NCBI GenBank assembly: GCA_963803735.1
Contig: CAWDNV010000022.1
Coordinates: 124,001 to 188,000 of the forward strand
Length of the DNA stretch: 64,000 nucleotides
Source of the DNA: Palsa-189 sp963803735
GTDB lineage: Bacteria; Acidobacteriota; Terriglobia; Acidiferrales; UBA7541
Direction of reading: 5' to 3'
Under the pieces are notes generated by a model. The model did no database searches. It was given only the letters and a program-made list of their open reading frames with translations, and was not told where the DNA came from. The position numbers were made by a program, and so were the translations under genes. Each line of letters opens with the position of its first letter. Positions within the stretch are counted from its first letter, which is position 1. Below, piece by piece: positions 1-9,195 of the stretch.

Positions 1-1647
1 TGAAGCTAAATAATTTGCCCGGACAAGCGGGTGAATGCGGCCCTCGAAGTTACGATTGCCGCTGAGCACAGAGACCGCGACGAGACTGTTTTCCTTAATG
101 GCTGAGCCGATTGCTTCGGGAAGCGGGCCGCTATTGCCTATACATGTCGTGCAGCCGAAACCCACCAGATTGAACTTCAGTTTTTCGAGATAGGGCGTAA
201 GCCCAGCTGCCTTGAGGTAGTCCGTCACTACCTTGGATCCGGGCGCAAGGCTCGTTTTAACCCAGGGTTTCGATTCCAGCCCGCGCTCGACCGCTTTTTT
301 CGCCACAAGTCCCGCGCCAAGCATCAGGGAAGGATTTGAGGTATTCGTGCAACTCGTAATCGCGGCAATCACCACCGAACCATTCGAGAGTTCGAATCGG
401 TCTCCGTTGTTCTTTACCTCGACGTGCTTCGAAGTAGTCCCCTCCATAGCCTTCGCGAAGGAGCTCTTGGCTTGGCGCAGCGGCACGCGGTCCTGGGGCC
501 TCTTGGGTCCCGCCAATGTTGGTTCGACTTTGCCAAGGTCCAGCTGCAGGGTGTCCGAAAACAGAGGATCGGGAGTTTCGTCGGTGCGGAAGAGACCTTG
601 CATTTTTGTGTAGGCCTCGACCAATGCCTGGCGCTCGGCGCTTCGTCCGGTAAATTTCAAATAGGCCAGCGTCTCTGCGTCGACAGGGAAGAATCCCATC
701 GTGGCGCCGTATTCAGGCGCCATGTTGGCGATGGTCGCGCGATCCGGCAACGTGAGATTCGAAAGGCCGGTTCCGTAAAACTCGACGAACTGCCCCACGA
801 CGCCTTTTTTGCGCAACATCTCAGTTACGGTCAGCACTAGATCGGTTGCCGTTGCGCCTTCTGGCAAGCGGCCGTGCAGCTTGAAGCCGACTACATCGGG
901 AACCAGCATAGAGAGCGGCTGGCCGAGCATTGCTGCCTCTGCTTCAATGCCGCCCACGCCCCAGCCGAAAACGCCCAGTCCGTTGACCATCGTGGTGTGG
1001 GAATCGGTGCCTACCAGCGAATCCGGATACGCCGCGACTCGGCCATCCGGTGCGTGATCGCAGACCACGCGGGCCAGATATTCGAGATTGACCTGATGGC
1101 AAATGCCCGTGTCTGGCGGCACAACTGCAAAATTGCGGAACCCATTCTGGCCCCAACGCAGAAATTGGTAACGCTCCACATTGCGCTGAAACTCCATTTG
1201 CGCATTGAAGGCAAACGCCATGTCGCTGCCAAACTTATCGACTTGCACCGAGTGGTCGATCACCAATTCAGCGGGAAGCAGGGGATTGATTTTTTTTGCA
1301 TCGCCGCCCATCTTCGCGATGGCGTCCCGCATCGCCGCAAGGTCAGCAACGGCTGGAACGCCAGTGAAGTCCTGCAGCAGCACTCGCGCGGGCATAAAAG
1401 CGATCTCTGAGCGCTTTGGGGTGACTGGCTGCCATTCCGCCAGCGCCTCAATGTCTTTGGCGTAAACGAATCGGTCATCCTCCTGGCGCAGCAGGTTCTC
1501 CAGCAAAATTCGAATCGAGAACGGGAGCTTGGCCACGTGGCCGATTCCTCTGCGGTGCAGCGCCTCCAGGCGGTGGACCTCGTAAGATTGATCACCTACG
1601 GTGAGCGTACCGCGCGCGCCGAACGAATTTTTCGAAGACGCAGGCAT
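1..1647 (-). CDS. acnA: aconitate hydratase (AcnA type), 3' part cut off by window edge
   Basis: Interconverts citrate and isocitrate in the TCA cycle; a cytoplasmic [4Fe-4S] enzyme. Translating the minus strand from the ATG at 1647 gives 549 open codons that run off the window edge. The family is usually about 890-900 residues, so the C-terminal swivel domain is missing here. Visible landmarks are TDSHTTMVNGLGVFGWGVGG near residue 210, SCTNTSNPSLM, and GCTTCIGNSG, which together supply the cluster cysteines. The N-terminus (MPASSKNSFGARGTL) fits AcnA rather than AcnB. It is transcribed divergently from the radical SAM gene. No disruption is seen in the part present. Confidence 0.95.
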   Translation of the reverse strand, partial: MPASSKNSFGARGTLTVGDQSYEVHRLEALHRRGIGHVAKLPFSIRILLENLLRQEDDRFVYAKDIEALAEWQPVTPKRSEIAFMPARVLLQDFTGVPAVADLAAMRDAIAKMGGDAKKINPLLPAELVIDHSVQVDKFGSDMAFAFNAQMEFQRNVERYQFLRWGQNGFRNFAVVPPDTGICHQVNLEYLARVVCDHAPDGRVAAYPDSLVGTDSHTTMVNGLGVFGWGVGGIEAEAAMLGQPLSMLVPDVVGFKLHGRLPEGATATDLVLTVTEMLRKKGVVGQFVEFYGTGLSNLTLPDRATIANMAPEYGATMGFFPVDAETLAYLKFTGRSAERQALVEAYTKMQGLFRTDETPDPLFSDTLQLDLGKVEPTLAGPKRPQDRVPLRQAKSSFAKAMEGTTSKHVEVKNNGDRFELSNGSVVIAAITSCTNTSNPSLMLGAGLVAKKAVERGLESKPWVKTSLAPGSKVVTDYLKAAGLTPYLEKLKFNLVGFGCTTCIGNSGPLPEAIGSAIKENSLVAVSVLSGNRNFEGRIHPLVRANYLAS

Positions 1648-1851
1648 GTTCTAATCCTCTCTGACCACTGGACCTATTAGGGTTAATTTAACATTGCATC
1701 ATAACGCAAACAGCGGGGTACGTGTGCAGCCTAGGCGTCGCTTCGCAGGTCCTGCCGACGGTTTTCGTCGATGTCAATGCAGATCGATTAGAATGACATG
1801 AGCGCGGCGCATCGGACTTGTCGCGGCACGCGTTTTCAAGGCGGAGTTTAG

Positions 1852-3322
1852 GTGAAGGTCGTCCTGATCTCAACGTATGAGCTTGGTCACCAACCTTTCG
1901 GGTTGGCTTCGCCAGCCGCGTGGCTGCAACGCAGCGGCGCTAGGGTCACTTGCTCGATTTATCGCGCCAGCCTTTTCAGATGAAGACGCAGTGCGTGCCG
2001 CCGATGTCGTGGCGTTCTACGTTCCAATGCACACAGCTACCCGGCTCGCGATTCGTTTGATCGAGCCCGTCCGGCTTTTGAACGCTCACGCGCATTTATG
2101 CTTCTACGGTTTGTACGCTCCCGTCAACGAGGCTTATTTGCGAGAGCTTGGAGTGCAGACGATCGTTGGCGGGGAATTCGAGGCACTTTTAGCGGATCTC
2201 GTCACGCGGGTTGGTCAGCAGAACGGCAATGGAATCGGCTCGGGTGCGAACGCTCGGGCCACAGGGCTGTGCAATCCGTCAATCGCTTTGGAGCGGTTGC
2301 CGTTCATTACCCCGGATCGGAGCCAGCTTCCGCCCCTCCGCCAATATGCACATCTGTTGATGCCCGAAGGGGGCTTTAAAGTCTCGGGCTACACGGAAGC
2401 CAGTCGTGGATGCAAACATCTGTGTCGGCACTGCCCCATCGTTCCTGTCTACAACGGGGTCTTCCGCATAGTGCAGAAGGAAATCGTGCTGGGAGATATT
2501 CGCCAGCAGGTAAATGCCGGCGCCGAGCACATTACGTTCGGCGACCCGGATTTCTTCAATGGGCCGGCGCACGCGCTCGCCATCGTTGAGTCGCTGCACC
2601 AGGAATTTCCGCAACTCACGTATGACGTCACGATCAAGATCGAACACTTGCTGCAGCATGCAGCATCTTTGCCGAGGCTCCGCGATACTGGCTGTCTTTT
2701 TGTTACCAGCGCCGTCGAATCCGTCGATGACTCTGTCCTCACACGTCTCGCAAAAGGCCATACGCGTGCGGATTTTCTCGAGGTCGTCGGGCTTTTTCGG
2801 GAGCTAGGCTTAATCCTGCAGCCGACGTTCGTGCCTTTCACACCTTGGACGTCACCTTCGAGTTATCGCGAACTGTTGGCAGTCATCGCCGACCAGGACT
2901 TGATCGAAAACGTGGCGCCCATCCAGCTTGGCATCCGTCTGCTGATTCCGGCAGGCTCACGTTTGCTGGAGCTCGATGGGATTCGCAACACGATTGGCCA
3001 TTTCGAAGCCTGCGGACTTGTTTACCCATGGAAACATGCCGATGCCCGCTTGGACCAATTGTCCGAGCGCGTCCAGGAGTTAGCCAATGCCGGCGACCGG
3101 CTGAAGCGCTCGCGCACTGAGACATTTACGCAGATATGGCGCGCTACAAACGAATTGAGCGGAGAGAATGAGGTCTTTCATCCCAGAACGCCAAAGAACT
3201 CCATGCGCGGGATTCCCCACTTCACTGAACCGTGGTACTGCTGTGCCGAGCCGACCCAGGATCAATTCGTCTCGATCGCCTCGAATACTCGGCCGCAGAC
3301 ACAATCCGATACATTTTTTTGA
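1852..3322 (+). CDS. CCAEP-tail radical SAM protein, frameshifted near the 5' end as sequenced
   Basis: Predicted radical SAM enzyme of unknown product. The cluster motif CX3CX2C lies in SRGCKHLCRHCP (nt about 2401-2436). The C-terminal region contains YCCAEP, encoded TGC TGT GCC GAG CCG, matching a family I recall as CUAEP/CCAEP-tail radical SAM (seleno)proteins; here the variable position is Cys, not Sec. The ATG at 1877 is not the true start. The typical N-terminus VKVVLISTYELGHQPFGLAS begins at a GTG at 1852 in another frame. It runs to VTC (nt 1953), continues as DLSRQPF in a third frame (nt 1956-1976), and only from SDEDAVRAADVV (about nt 1977) does the long frame take over. One lost C near 1953 and one lost T in the T-run at 1973-1976 would restore a single gene. 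It is either an assembly error or a recent pseudogene. The ATP-grasp gene follows after 16 nt. Confidence 0.8.
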
Positions 3323-3338
3323 TTTCCGGCCGAGGCGA

Positions 3339-4646
3339 ATGAATTCCAACGAACGACCTACGCTCATCCTGCTTGCCAGCAAGCTGGGCTACCAGACGCG
3401 AAGCTTTGCAGAAGCGGCGAAGCGCATGGGCGTTAGCGTGATCATCGGCAGCGATCGGTGCCACCAACTCGACGATCCGTGGGCCGACGGCGCCGTCTCG
3501 CTTCATTTCGAGGAGCCTGAAAACGCCGCATCACATCTCGTTCGGGCCGTTCAGCGCCGCCTGGATGAACAAAAGATCGGGGCGATTCTGGCGCTGGGCG
3601 ATCGACAGACCGCCACCGCTGCCTATGCCGCCAGCCTCTTGCACCTGACTTACAACTCGCCTGAATCGATCGAAAATTGCCGCAGCAAGCTCCGTCAGCG
3701 GGAGGTTTTGCGGAAGGCGGGCCTGCTCATTCCCGATTTCTTTTCCTTTGCACTAACGGAGCCGATCGATTCCGTGCTGCAGCGCGTTATTTTCCCGTGC
3801 GTCTTAAAGCCGTTGCGGCTCGCGGCAAGCCAAGGCGTAATCCGAGCTGACAATCCCGCTGAATTCGGTGCAGCTGCTGAGCGCGTTGCACGACTGCTGA
3901 CGTCGCCCGAAATACTAGTCACCAGGGAGGCCGATCTCGATCGATTGCTAGTGGAGCGCTATATCCCCGGCACTGAAGTTGCGCTTGAAGGGGTCCTCGA
4001 CGACGGCCAATTGCGGGTGTTGGCGTTGTTCGATAAGCCCGACCCGCTCGAAGGTCCTTACTTCGAGGAATCTATTTATGTGACGCCGTCGCGCCTGCCC
4101 GAAAAGATCCAGCAAGAAATCTCTGCACTCGCCGCCAAATGCGTTCTAGCGCTCGGCCTTACCGAGGGACCCGTGCACGCAGAATTTCGCGTGAATGACC
4201 AGCGGCCTTGGGTGCTCGAAGTAGCGCCGCGTCCCATTGGCGGTCTTTGCTCGAGGGTGCTTCGCTTTGGCCCGCAGCGAATCTTTCTGGAAGAATTGCT
4301 GATCCGCAAAGCGTTGAGACTGCCCGGCGCGGAATGGCAGAGGGAGCCAGATGCCGCGGGCGTGATGATGATCCCTGTGCCTCGAAGCGGGGTGCTCGAG
4401 GAAGTTCAAGGAACGGAGGAAGCACTCGCCATCGCCGGTATTTGCGAAATTCAAATCACGGCTCGACTGCACGACTTTGTCGCCGCCTGGCCTGAAGGTT
4501 CGAGCTACTTGGGATTCATTTTCGCCCGGGCAAAAACACCAGACTTGGCCGAGGCTGCCCTGCGAAAAGCGCACGACGCATTAAGATTCACGATTGCTCC
4601 CCGATTGCCAGTGGCGCATCCGGTGTCGGGGCAAACTCTTACCTGA
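3339..4646 (+). CDS. ATP-grasp domain protein paired with the radical SAM gene
   Basis: About 435 residues. ATP-grasp enzymes join a carboxylate, through an acyl-phosphate, to an amine or thiol. The frame is open further upstream, but the ATG at 3339 gives the expected Rossmann-like start (RPTLILLASKLGYQTRSF). ATP-binding lysine/loop: PCVLKPLRLAASQGV near residue 152. Then VERYIPGTEVALEG near 204, HAEFRV near 276, and the Mg-binding LEVAPRPIGG near 291. The fold resembles carboxylate-amine ligases of the PurK/BtrJ/YheC kind, but the substrate cannot be read. The 16-nt spacing from the CCAEP radical SAM gene implies co-transcription, so the two probably act on the same unknown metabolite or peptide. 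No obvious short precursor-peptide gene is visible between or next to them. Confidence 0.8.
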   Translation: MNSNERPTLILLASKLGYQTRSFAEAAKRMGVSVIIGSDRCHQLDDPWADGAVSLHFEEPENAASHLVRAVQRRLDEQKIGAILALGDRQTATAAYAASLLHLTYNSPESIENCRSKLRQREVLRKAGLLIPDFFSFALTEPIDSVLQRVIFPCVLKPLRLAASQGVIRADNPAEFGAAAERVARLLTSPEILVTREADLDRLLVERYIPGTEVALEGVLDDGQLRVLALFDKPDPLEGPYFEESIYVTPSRLPEKIQQEISALAAKCVLALGLTEGPVHAEFRVNDQRPWVLEVAPRPIGGLCSRVLRFGPQRIFLEELLIRKALRLPGAEWQREPDAAGVMMIPVPRSGVLEEVQGTEEALAIAGICEIQITARLHDFVAAWPEGSSYLGFIFARAKTPDLAEAALRKAHDALRFTIAPRLPVAHPVSGQTLT

Positions 4647-4706
4647 TCGTCTCCTTAGCTTTCACCCTAATTTACTTGACGACTTGAAGCGAGAAATACG
4701 GAAGGC

Positions 4707-5003
4707 CTAACCTTTCGCACGCGGCGCGACGTAACCTTCGGGCAGCTTGGCTCCTTCGCCAAAAAAGAACTGGTCCATCTGCTCTTCCATAATTTTTTGG
4801 GACTGTGGGTCCAGCGGGTTCAGCCTGTACTCGTTCATGATCATCTTGGAATGTTCGATCCACATCTTCCAGGCTTCTTTGGAGACATTTTCATAGATCT
4901 TCTGGCCGAGTTCGCCCTTCCAGGGCACCCGATCAAGGCCCTCCATTTTCTTTCCGAATTTCACACACATCACTGTGTGCGCCGCAGGCTGGGTTTCAGC
5001 CAT
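4707..5003 (-). CDS. yggX: probable Fe(2+)-trafficking protein YggX
   Basis: A 98-residue protein with the YggX signature: MCVKFGKKMEGLDRVPWKGE, then ENVSKEAWKMW, NEYRLNPLDPQSQ and QFFFGEG. The family is linked to iron handling and protection of Fe-S enzymes from oxidative damage. The frame extends four codons upstream to 5015, but the ATG at 5003 (MAETQPAAHTVMC) gives the usual short N-terminus; the conserved Cys follows a few residues later. It stands alone between the ATP-grasp gene and pgi, pointing away from pgi. Nearby Fe-S enzymes (aconitase, radical SAM) make its location plausible, but no operon link exists. Confidence 0.93.
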   Translation of the reverse strand: MAETQPAAHTVMCVKFGKKMEGLDRVPWKGELGQKIYENVSKEAWKMWIEHSKMIMNEYRLNPLDPQSQKIMEEQMDQFFFGEGAKLPEGYVAPRAKG

Positions 5004-5207
5004 GTCCGCCTCCAATCGAGATAACCAATCTCCAGTTTCCTTCTCTAAACATACTGCATTGATGGAGAAATTCCTAGGACCGGCAGAATGGCCGATTTTT
5101 GAGTCGTTGAGAATGCCGACGCAAGGCGCGCATGTTGCTATATTCTGCTGATTCTGCCAAAAAGAGATAATCTGGCTCGGGCCTCTTGCGGCGGCCCAGA
5201 GGACACC

Positions 5208-6944
5208 ATGCCCCTCACAGCGCAGCGAATTTCACCGGGTTATCTGGCGGACGTGTACCACGAAGAGTTGAATCGGCTTCGAGCGGGCGAAGCCGTTCAG
5301 AAACTCTGGGCCGGACAGCCCGGCCTTTGGAAGGACGACTCCCAACACGCTCGCACGATTGCCAACCGGCTCGGATGGATCGGCGTACTCGATTCCATGC
5401 GCGCCGAAGCGCCCGCGCTGCAGGATTTAGCGCGCGACATCAGAGATTCGGGCGTGAGCGACATCGTGTTGCTGGGCATGGGCGGCTCAAGCCTCGGGGC
5501 AGAAGTTTTCGCCCTGACATTTCCCACGCCCTCAGCGAAGCGTTTTTTCGTACTTGACTCAACCGATCCCGTCGCGATCCAGCAAGTGGAACGGTCCCTT
5601 GACTTGCCCCATACCTTATTTGTGGTGGCCAGTAAGTCCGGCAAAACAATCGAGACGCTGTCTCAATTCTTTTATTTTCACCGGCGTCTTGTTCAGGCAG
5701 GTATTCGGCCGGTAGGCCGCAGCTTCCTTGCGATTACTGATCGCGGATCCTATTTGGACCATTTGGCCGAGGAATATGATTTCCGCCTGACCTTTCGCAA
5801 TCCCGAAGACATTGGCGGCCGCTATTCGGCACTCTCCTACTTTGGGCTGGTGCCTGCCGCGCTTTGGGGAGTCGATATTTCCGCAGTGCTGGATGGCGCC
5901 ATCGAAATGCGTGCTGCCTGCAGTCCGGAACCCGAAGCCGATGCCAATCCGGCACTACAGCTGGGATCTTTGCTGGGTGCGGCCGCCCGAAGGGGCGATG
6001 ACAAACTGGTCTTGCTCTCTACGCCGAAGTTGACGCCCTTGAGTGATTGGATCGAGCAACTCATCGCGGAGAGTACGGGAAAAGAGGAACGGGGGATTGT
6101 CCCAGTTGCGGGAGGCGCTGCCCTGCCTCTCGATGTTCTTGCGAGAGGATGTGTTATCGCCGCTCTCTCCCTTGAGGGCGACGATCGAGCAAGGTTGGAA
6201 CCGATACTGCGCGCTCTGAAACAGCGTGGCGCGCCTGTCGTGGAGATTGAGCTAAAGTCTCCGGTGCAATTGGGCGCCGAATTCTTCAAGTGGGAGATAG
6301 CAAGCGCGCTGGCCTGCGCTTCGCTAGCCGTCGATCCGTTTGATGAACCTAACGTCCAAGAAAGCAAAGATAATACCGCACGGATTCTGGAGATCTTCGA
6401 AAGCACCGGGGAGATGCCCCTTGGCTCTCCGCGCCTGGCAGAATCGGGAATCGAACTTTATGCCGAGGGCGCCGCGCGCGCCGCCATCTCGACTCTGCAA
6501 CTTAGCGCCGCGCTGCGGACGTTTTTTTCCGAACGCCGCCCTGACGACTATGTCGCGATACTTGCGTACGTGGCGCGCGATGCAGCTAACAGCTCCGAGC
6601 TCAATTCGCTTCGCGCGACACTCGCGGAGCGTCTTAGCCTGCCGGTGCTCCTCAGTTACGGGCCACGCTACCTGCACTCGATCGGACAGCTTTATAAGGG
6701 CGGACCGGACTCCGGCATATTCTTGATGATCACTTCAAAGAAATCCGAGGACCTGCCCATACCTGGCGCGAAGTATACGTTCGGCCAGTTGCAAATGGCC
6801 CAAGCCTTGGGTGACATGCAGGCGCTGGCGAGAGTCGGGAAACCGGTGTTGCGTCTGCATCTCAAAGAGGGCGCTCCCGCAGGATTATCCACGCTGCGCG
6901 GATCTATCGAGCAGGTGTTTTCTGCATCGCGGTCAGCTACTTGA
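5208..6944 (+). CDS. pgi: glucose-6-phosphate isomerase (Tal-Pgi C-domain type)
   Basis: Interconverts glucose 6-phosphate and fructose 6-phosphate. The 578 residues contain the SIS-fold sugar-phosphate loop VLLGMGGSSLGAEVF near residue 87, SKSGKTIET near 142, and GPRYLHSIGQLYKGGPDSG near 485. These match the isomerase half of bifunctional transaldolase/PGI proteins, yet no transaldolase domain precedes it: only about 60 extra N-terminal residues. First gene of a five-gene run (pgi, HAD, zwf, pgl, glk), 81 nt ahead of the HAD gene. It links fructose 6-phosphate recycling to the oxidative pentose phosphate steps encoded downstream. Confidence 0.9.
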   Translation: MPLTAQRISPGYLADVYHEELNRLRAGEAVQKLWAGQPGLWKDDSQHARTIANRLGWIGVLDSMRAEAPALQDLARDIRDSGVSDIVLLGMGGSSLGAEVFALTFPTPSAKRFFVLDSTDPVAIQQVERSLDLPHTLFVVASKSGKTIETLSQFFYFHRRLVQAGIRPVGRSFLAITDRGSYLDHLAEEYDFRLTFRNPEDIGGRYSALSYFGLVPAALWGVDISAVLDGAIEMRAACSPEPEADANPALQLGSLLGAAARRGDDKLVLLSTPKLTPLSDWIEQLIAESTGKEERGIVPVAGGAALPLDVLARGCVIAALSLEGDDRARLEPILRALKQRGAPVVEIELKSPVQLGAEFFKWEIASALACASLAVDPFDEPNVQESKDNTARILEIFESTGEMPLGSPRLAESGIELYAEGAARAAISTLQLSAALRTFFSERRPDDYVAILAYVARDAANSSELNSLRATLAERLSLPVLLSYGPRYLHSIGQLYKGGPDSGIFLMITSKKSEDLPIPGAKYTFGQLQMAQALGDMQALARVGKPVLRLHLKEGAPAGLSTLRGSIEQVFSASRSAT

Positions 6945-7025
6945 CGATTGGAATTGATGATGCCGGGGAAATTTACGCCCGAAAGGGAACAGGGAACACT
7001 GAAAAGAATGCCGATTGACTAGGCC

Positions 7026-7652
7026 ATGGACAATATCGCCGCAATATTCTGGGACATCGGAGGAGTGGTACTTTCGAATGGCTGGGATCAGTCTGCGCGG
7101 GCTGAGGCCGCAAAGCGTTTTTCTCTGGATGCGTCTGATTTGGAAAAACGGCACCGCGCCGCGGAAGTCGAGTTTGAAACTAGGCAAATAACCTTCGAAA
7201 CGTATCTTGACCGAACGGTATTTTTCCGCGAGCGGCCCTTTACCAAGGATGAGTTCAAAAACCTCATCTTTGCGCAGTCGCGCGAGAACAAAGAGACGCG
7301 CGTTCTTCTGGACGAGCTGACTGCCAGCCGTCGTTACTTCCTTGCCGCTCTGAACAACGAATCGGAAGAGCTGAACGTCTACCGTATTCGCAAATTCGAT
7401 CTGACCCGGAACTTTGCTTGCTTTTTTACTTCTTGTTATCTGCGAATCCGCAAGCCTGACCCGCTCATCTATCAACTTGTGCTTGGAATCACGCAACGTG
7501 CTCCGGAATCCTGCATGTTCATAGACGACCGCCCTGCGAACCTGGAACCGGCCAAAGCGTTGGGTATGGTTACTATCCTTTTCCAATCTGCGGAACAGTT
7601 GCGCGCTTCATTGGGGGAAAAGGGCGTCACATCGGCCTTGGCAGGAGGATGA
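7026..7652 (+). CDS. HAD-superfamily hydrolase (YihX-like) inside the zwf operon
   Basis: A 208-residue class I HAD phosphatase. Motif I is FWDIGGVV, with the nucleophile Asp followed by Gly at the +2 position, as in YihX-like members; motif II is LAALNNE; the motif III lysine is RIRKPDP; motif IV is FIDDRPANL. YihX proteins dephosphorylate glucose 1-phosphate, which would fit this sugar-phosphate operon, but substrate cannot be assigned from sequence. The stop is only 4 nt from the zwf start, so translational coupling with zwf is likely. A second HAD of the same general type lies at 46092-46796. Confidence 0.8.
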   Translation: MDNIAAIFWDIGGVVLSNGWDQSARAEAAKRFSLDASDLEKRHRAAEVEFETRQITFETYLDRTVFFRERPFTKDEFKNLIFAQSRENKETRVLLDELTASRRYFLAALNNESEELNVYRIRKFDLTRNFACFFTSCYLRIRKPDPLIYQLVLGITQRAPESCMFIDDRPANLEPAKALGMVTILFQSAEQLRASLGEKGVTSALAGG

Positions 7653-7656
7653 TCTC

Positions 7657-9195
7657 ATGGCTTCGATTACAAATGACATCGCCGAAACTACAGCTCTGGA
7701 CGCGCGAAGTTCGGTCGCTGCAGCCGATCCCTGCGCGATCGTGATTTTCGGCGCCTCCGGCGATCTCACCCGCCGCAAGTTGATCCCTGCACTCTTCGAA
7801 TTGGCGGCTTGCCAGTCGCTCGCCCGGCGATTCTCCATAATTGGCTTCGCGCGCAGTGAAATGAGCGACGCCGCTTTTCAAGAGTCCGTAGCGCGGGCCG
7901 TGCGCGAGAACGCCACCTGTCACGTCAAGGATGAAGACCTTCGCAACTTCGCGCAGTCCTTTGTATACGTCGCCGGGGATTACGATCAGCCGGACGCGTT
8001 TACAAAGCTTTCGCGCCGCCTTGAAGAACTCGACCGCGAGCGCCACCTGGAGGGCAACCGCCTGTATTATCTCGCGACGCCGCCCGCCGTTTATCCCAAG
8101 GTGATCGGCCAAATCGGCACAGCGGGCTTGGCGAAGCCAGCGACCGATCACTCGTGGGTTCGTATCATCGTCGAAAAGCCCTTTGGCCACGACCTTGCCT
8201 CTGCCAGAAAGCTCAACCGCACAATTCTCGAAGTCTTCGACGAGACGCAGATCTATCGGATTGATCATTTCCTGGGAAAAGATACGGTCCAAAATCTCTT
8301 GGCGCTGCGATTTGGGAACGGAATTTTCGAGCCGCTTTGGAATCGCAATTACGTAGACCACGTTCAAATCACGGCGGCCGAGACCCTCGGAGTAGAGCAG
8401 CGCGCCGCCTTTTATGAAACGACCGGCGCCCTGCGGGATATGGTTCAGAGCCATCTTTTGCAACTGGTTTCGTTGACGGCGATCGAGCCTCCCTCAAATT
8501 TCGATGCCACTTCGCTGCGCAATGAAAAGTTGAAAGTCTTACAGGCCCTGCGGCCGTTCACGCTGGAGACGGTCACGACGAACGTTGTCGCCGGCCAATA
8601 CACTGAGGGCCAGATCGATGGTGAAGACGTAAAGGGGTATCGCCAGGAACCCGGCGTCAAACCCGATTCGAAGACGGAGACCTTTGTCGCCGCCAAAGTA
8701 TTGATCGATAACTGGCGCTGGGCCGACGTGCCGTTTTATATCCGCACCGGCAAGCGCATGGCCCGCCGCGTTACAGAAGTCGCCATCAATTTCCGGCGCG
8801 CGCCCCATTTGCTCTTTCGCGGTCAGGAGCTTGATACCAATACCCTGGTGCTGAATATCCAGCCCGAGGAAGGCATCTCGGTCGGCTTTCACGTAAAAGT
8901 GCCCGGACAAAAATTACGCTTGTCGAGTGTCTCGATGGATTTCAGCTATCTGGCCGCTTTTGGCGCCAGCGAACGCAGCGCTTATGCTACGCTTTTGAAT
9001 GACTGCATGCGTGGGGATGCCACCCTCTTTGATCGTGCTGATGGAGTTGAAGCTGCCTGGGCTTTCGTGCAGCCGATACTCGATGCATGGGAAAACCAAA
9101 ATCGCTCCGTATATCCCTATCCCGCTGGGAGCTGGGGACCGCGTGAAGCCGACGAGCTGTTGAGCCGCGATGGACGGCACTGGCGCAAACCCTGA
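7657..9195 (+). CDS. zwf: glucose-6-phosphate 1-dehydrogenase
   Basis: Oxidises glucose 6-phosphate to 6-phosphogluconolactone with reduction of NAD(P)+. The full-length 512-residue protein has the coenzyme fingerprint FGASGDLTRRKLIPALFEL near residue 30, the active-site peptide RIDHFLGKDTVQN near 203 and the EKPFG motif near 174. The sequence YIRTGKRM near residue 361 is also typical. Placed between the HAD and pgl genes with almost no spacing. The start ATG is preceded by an AGGAGG-like site inside the end of the HAD gene. Confidence 0.97.
   Translation: MASITNDIAETTALDARSSVAAADPCAIVIFGASGDLTRRKLIPALFELAACQSLARRFSIIGFARSEMSDAAFQESVARAVRENATCHVKDEDLRNFAQSFVYVAGDYDQPDAFTKLSRRLEELDRERHLEGNRLYYLATPPAVYPKVIGQIGTAGLAKPATDHSWVRIIVEKPFGHDLASARKLNRTILEVFDETQIYRIDHFLGKDTVQNLLALRFGNGIFEPLWNRNYVDHVQITAAETLGVEQRAAFYETTGALRDMVQSHLLQLVSLTAIEPPSNFDATSLRNEKLKVLQALRPFTLETVTTNVVAGQYTEGQIDGEDVKGYRQEPGVKPDSKTETFVAAKVLIDNWRWADVPFYIRTGKRMARRVTEVAINFRRAPHLLFRGQELDTNTLVLNIQPEEGISVGFHVKVPGQKLRLSSVSMDFSYLAAFGASERSAYATLLNDCMRGDATLFDRADGVEAAWAFVQPILDAWENQNRSVYPYPAGSWGPREADELLSRDGRHWRKP

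Noticed and set aside
233..1465. Plus-strand and alternative-frame ORFs across the aconitase gene
   Set aside because: They are shadows of the aconitase frame on the minus strand, which shows complete family motifs.
1877..1980. ATG at 1877 as the radical SAM start
   Set aside because: The first 34 residues in this frame do not look like protein, while the conserved N-terminus is encoded in the frame beginning GTG at 1852.
3226..3255. Selenocysteine at the CCAEP motif
   Set aside because: The second position is TGT (Cys), not TGA, and no SECIS-like need arises; no sel genes were seen.
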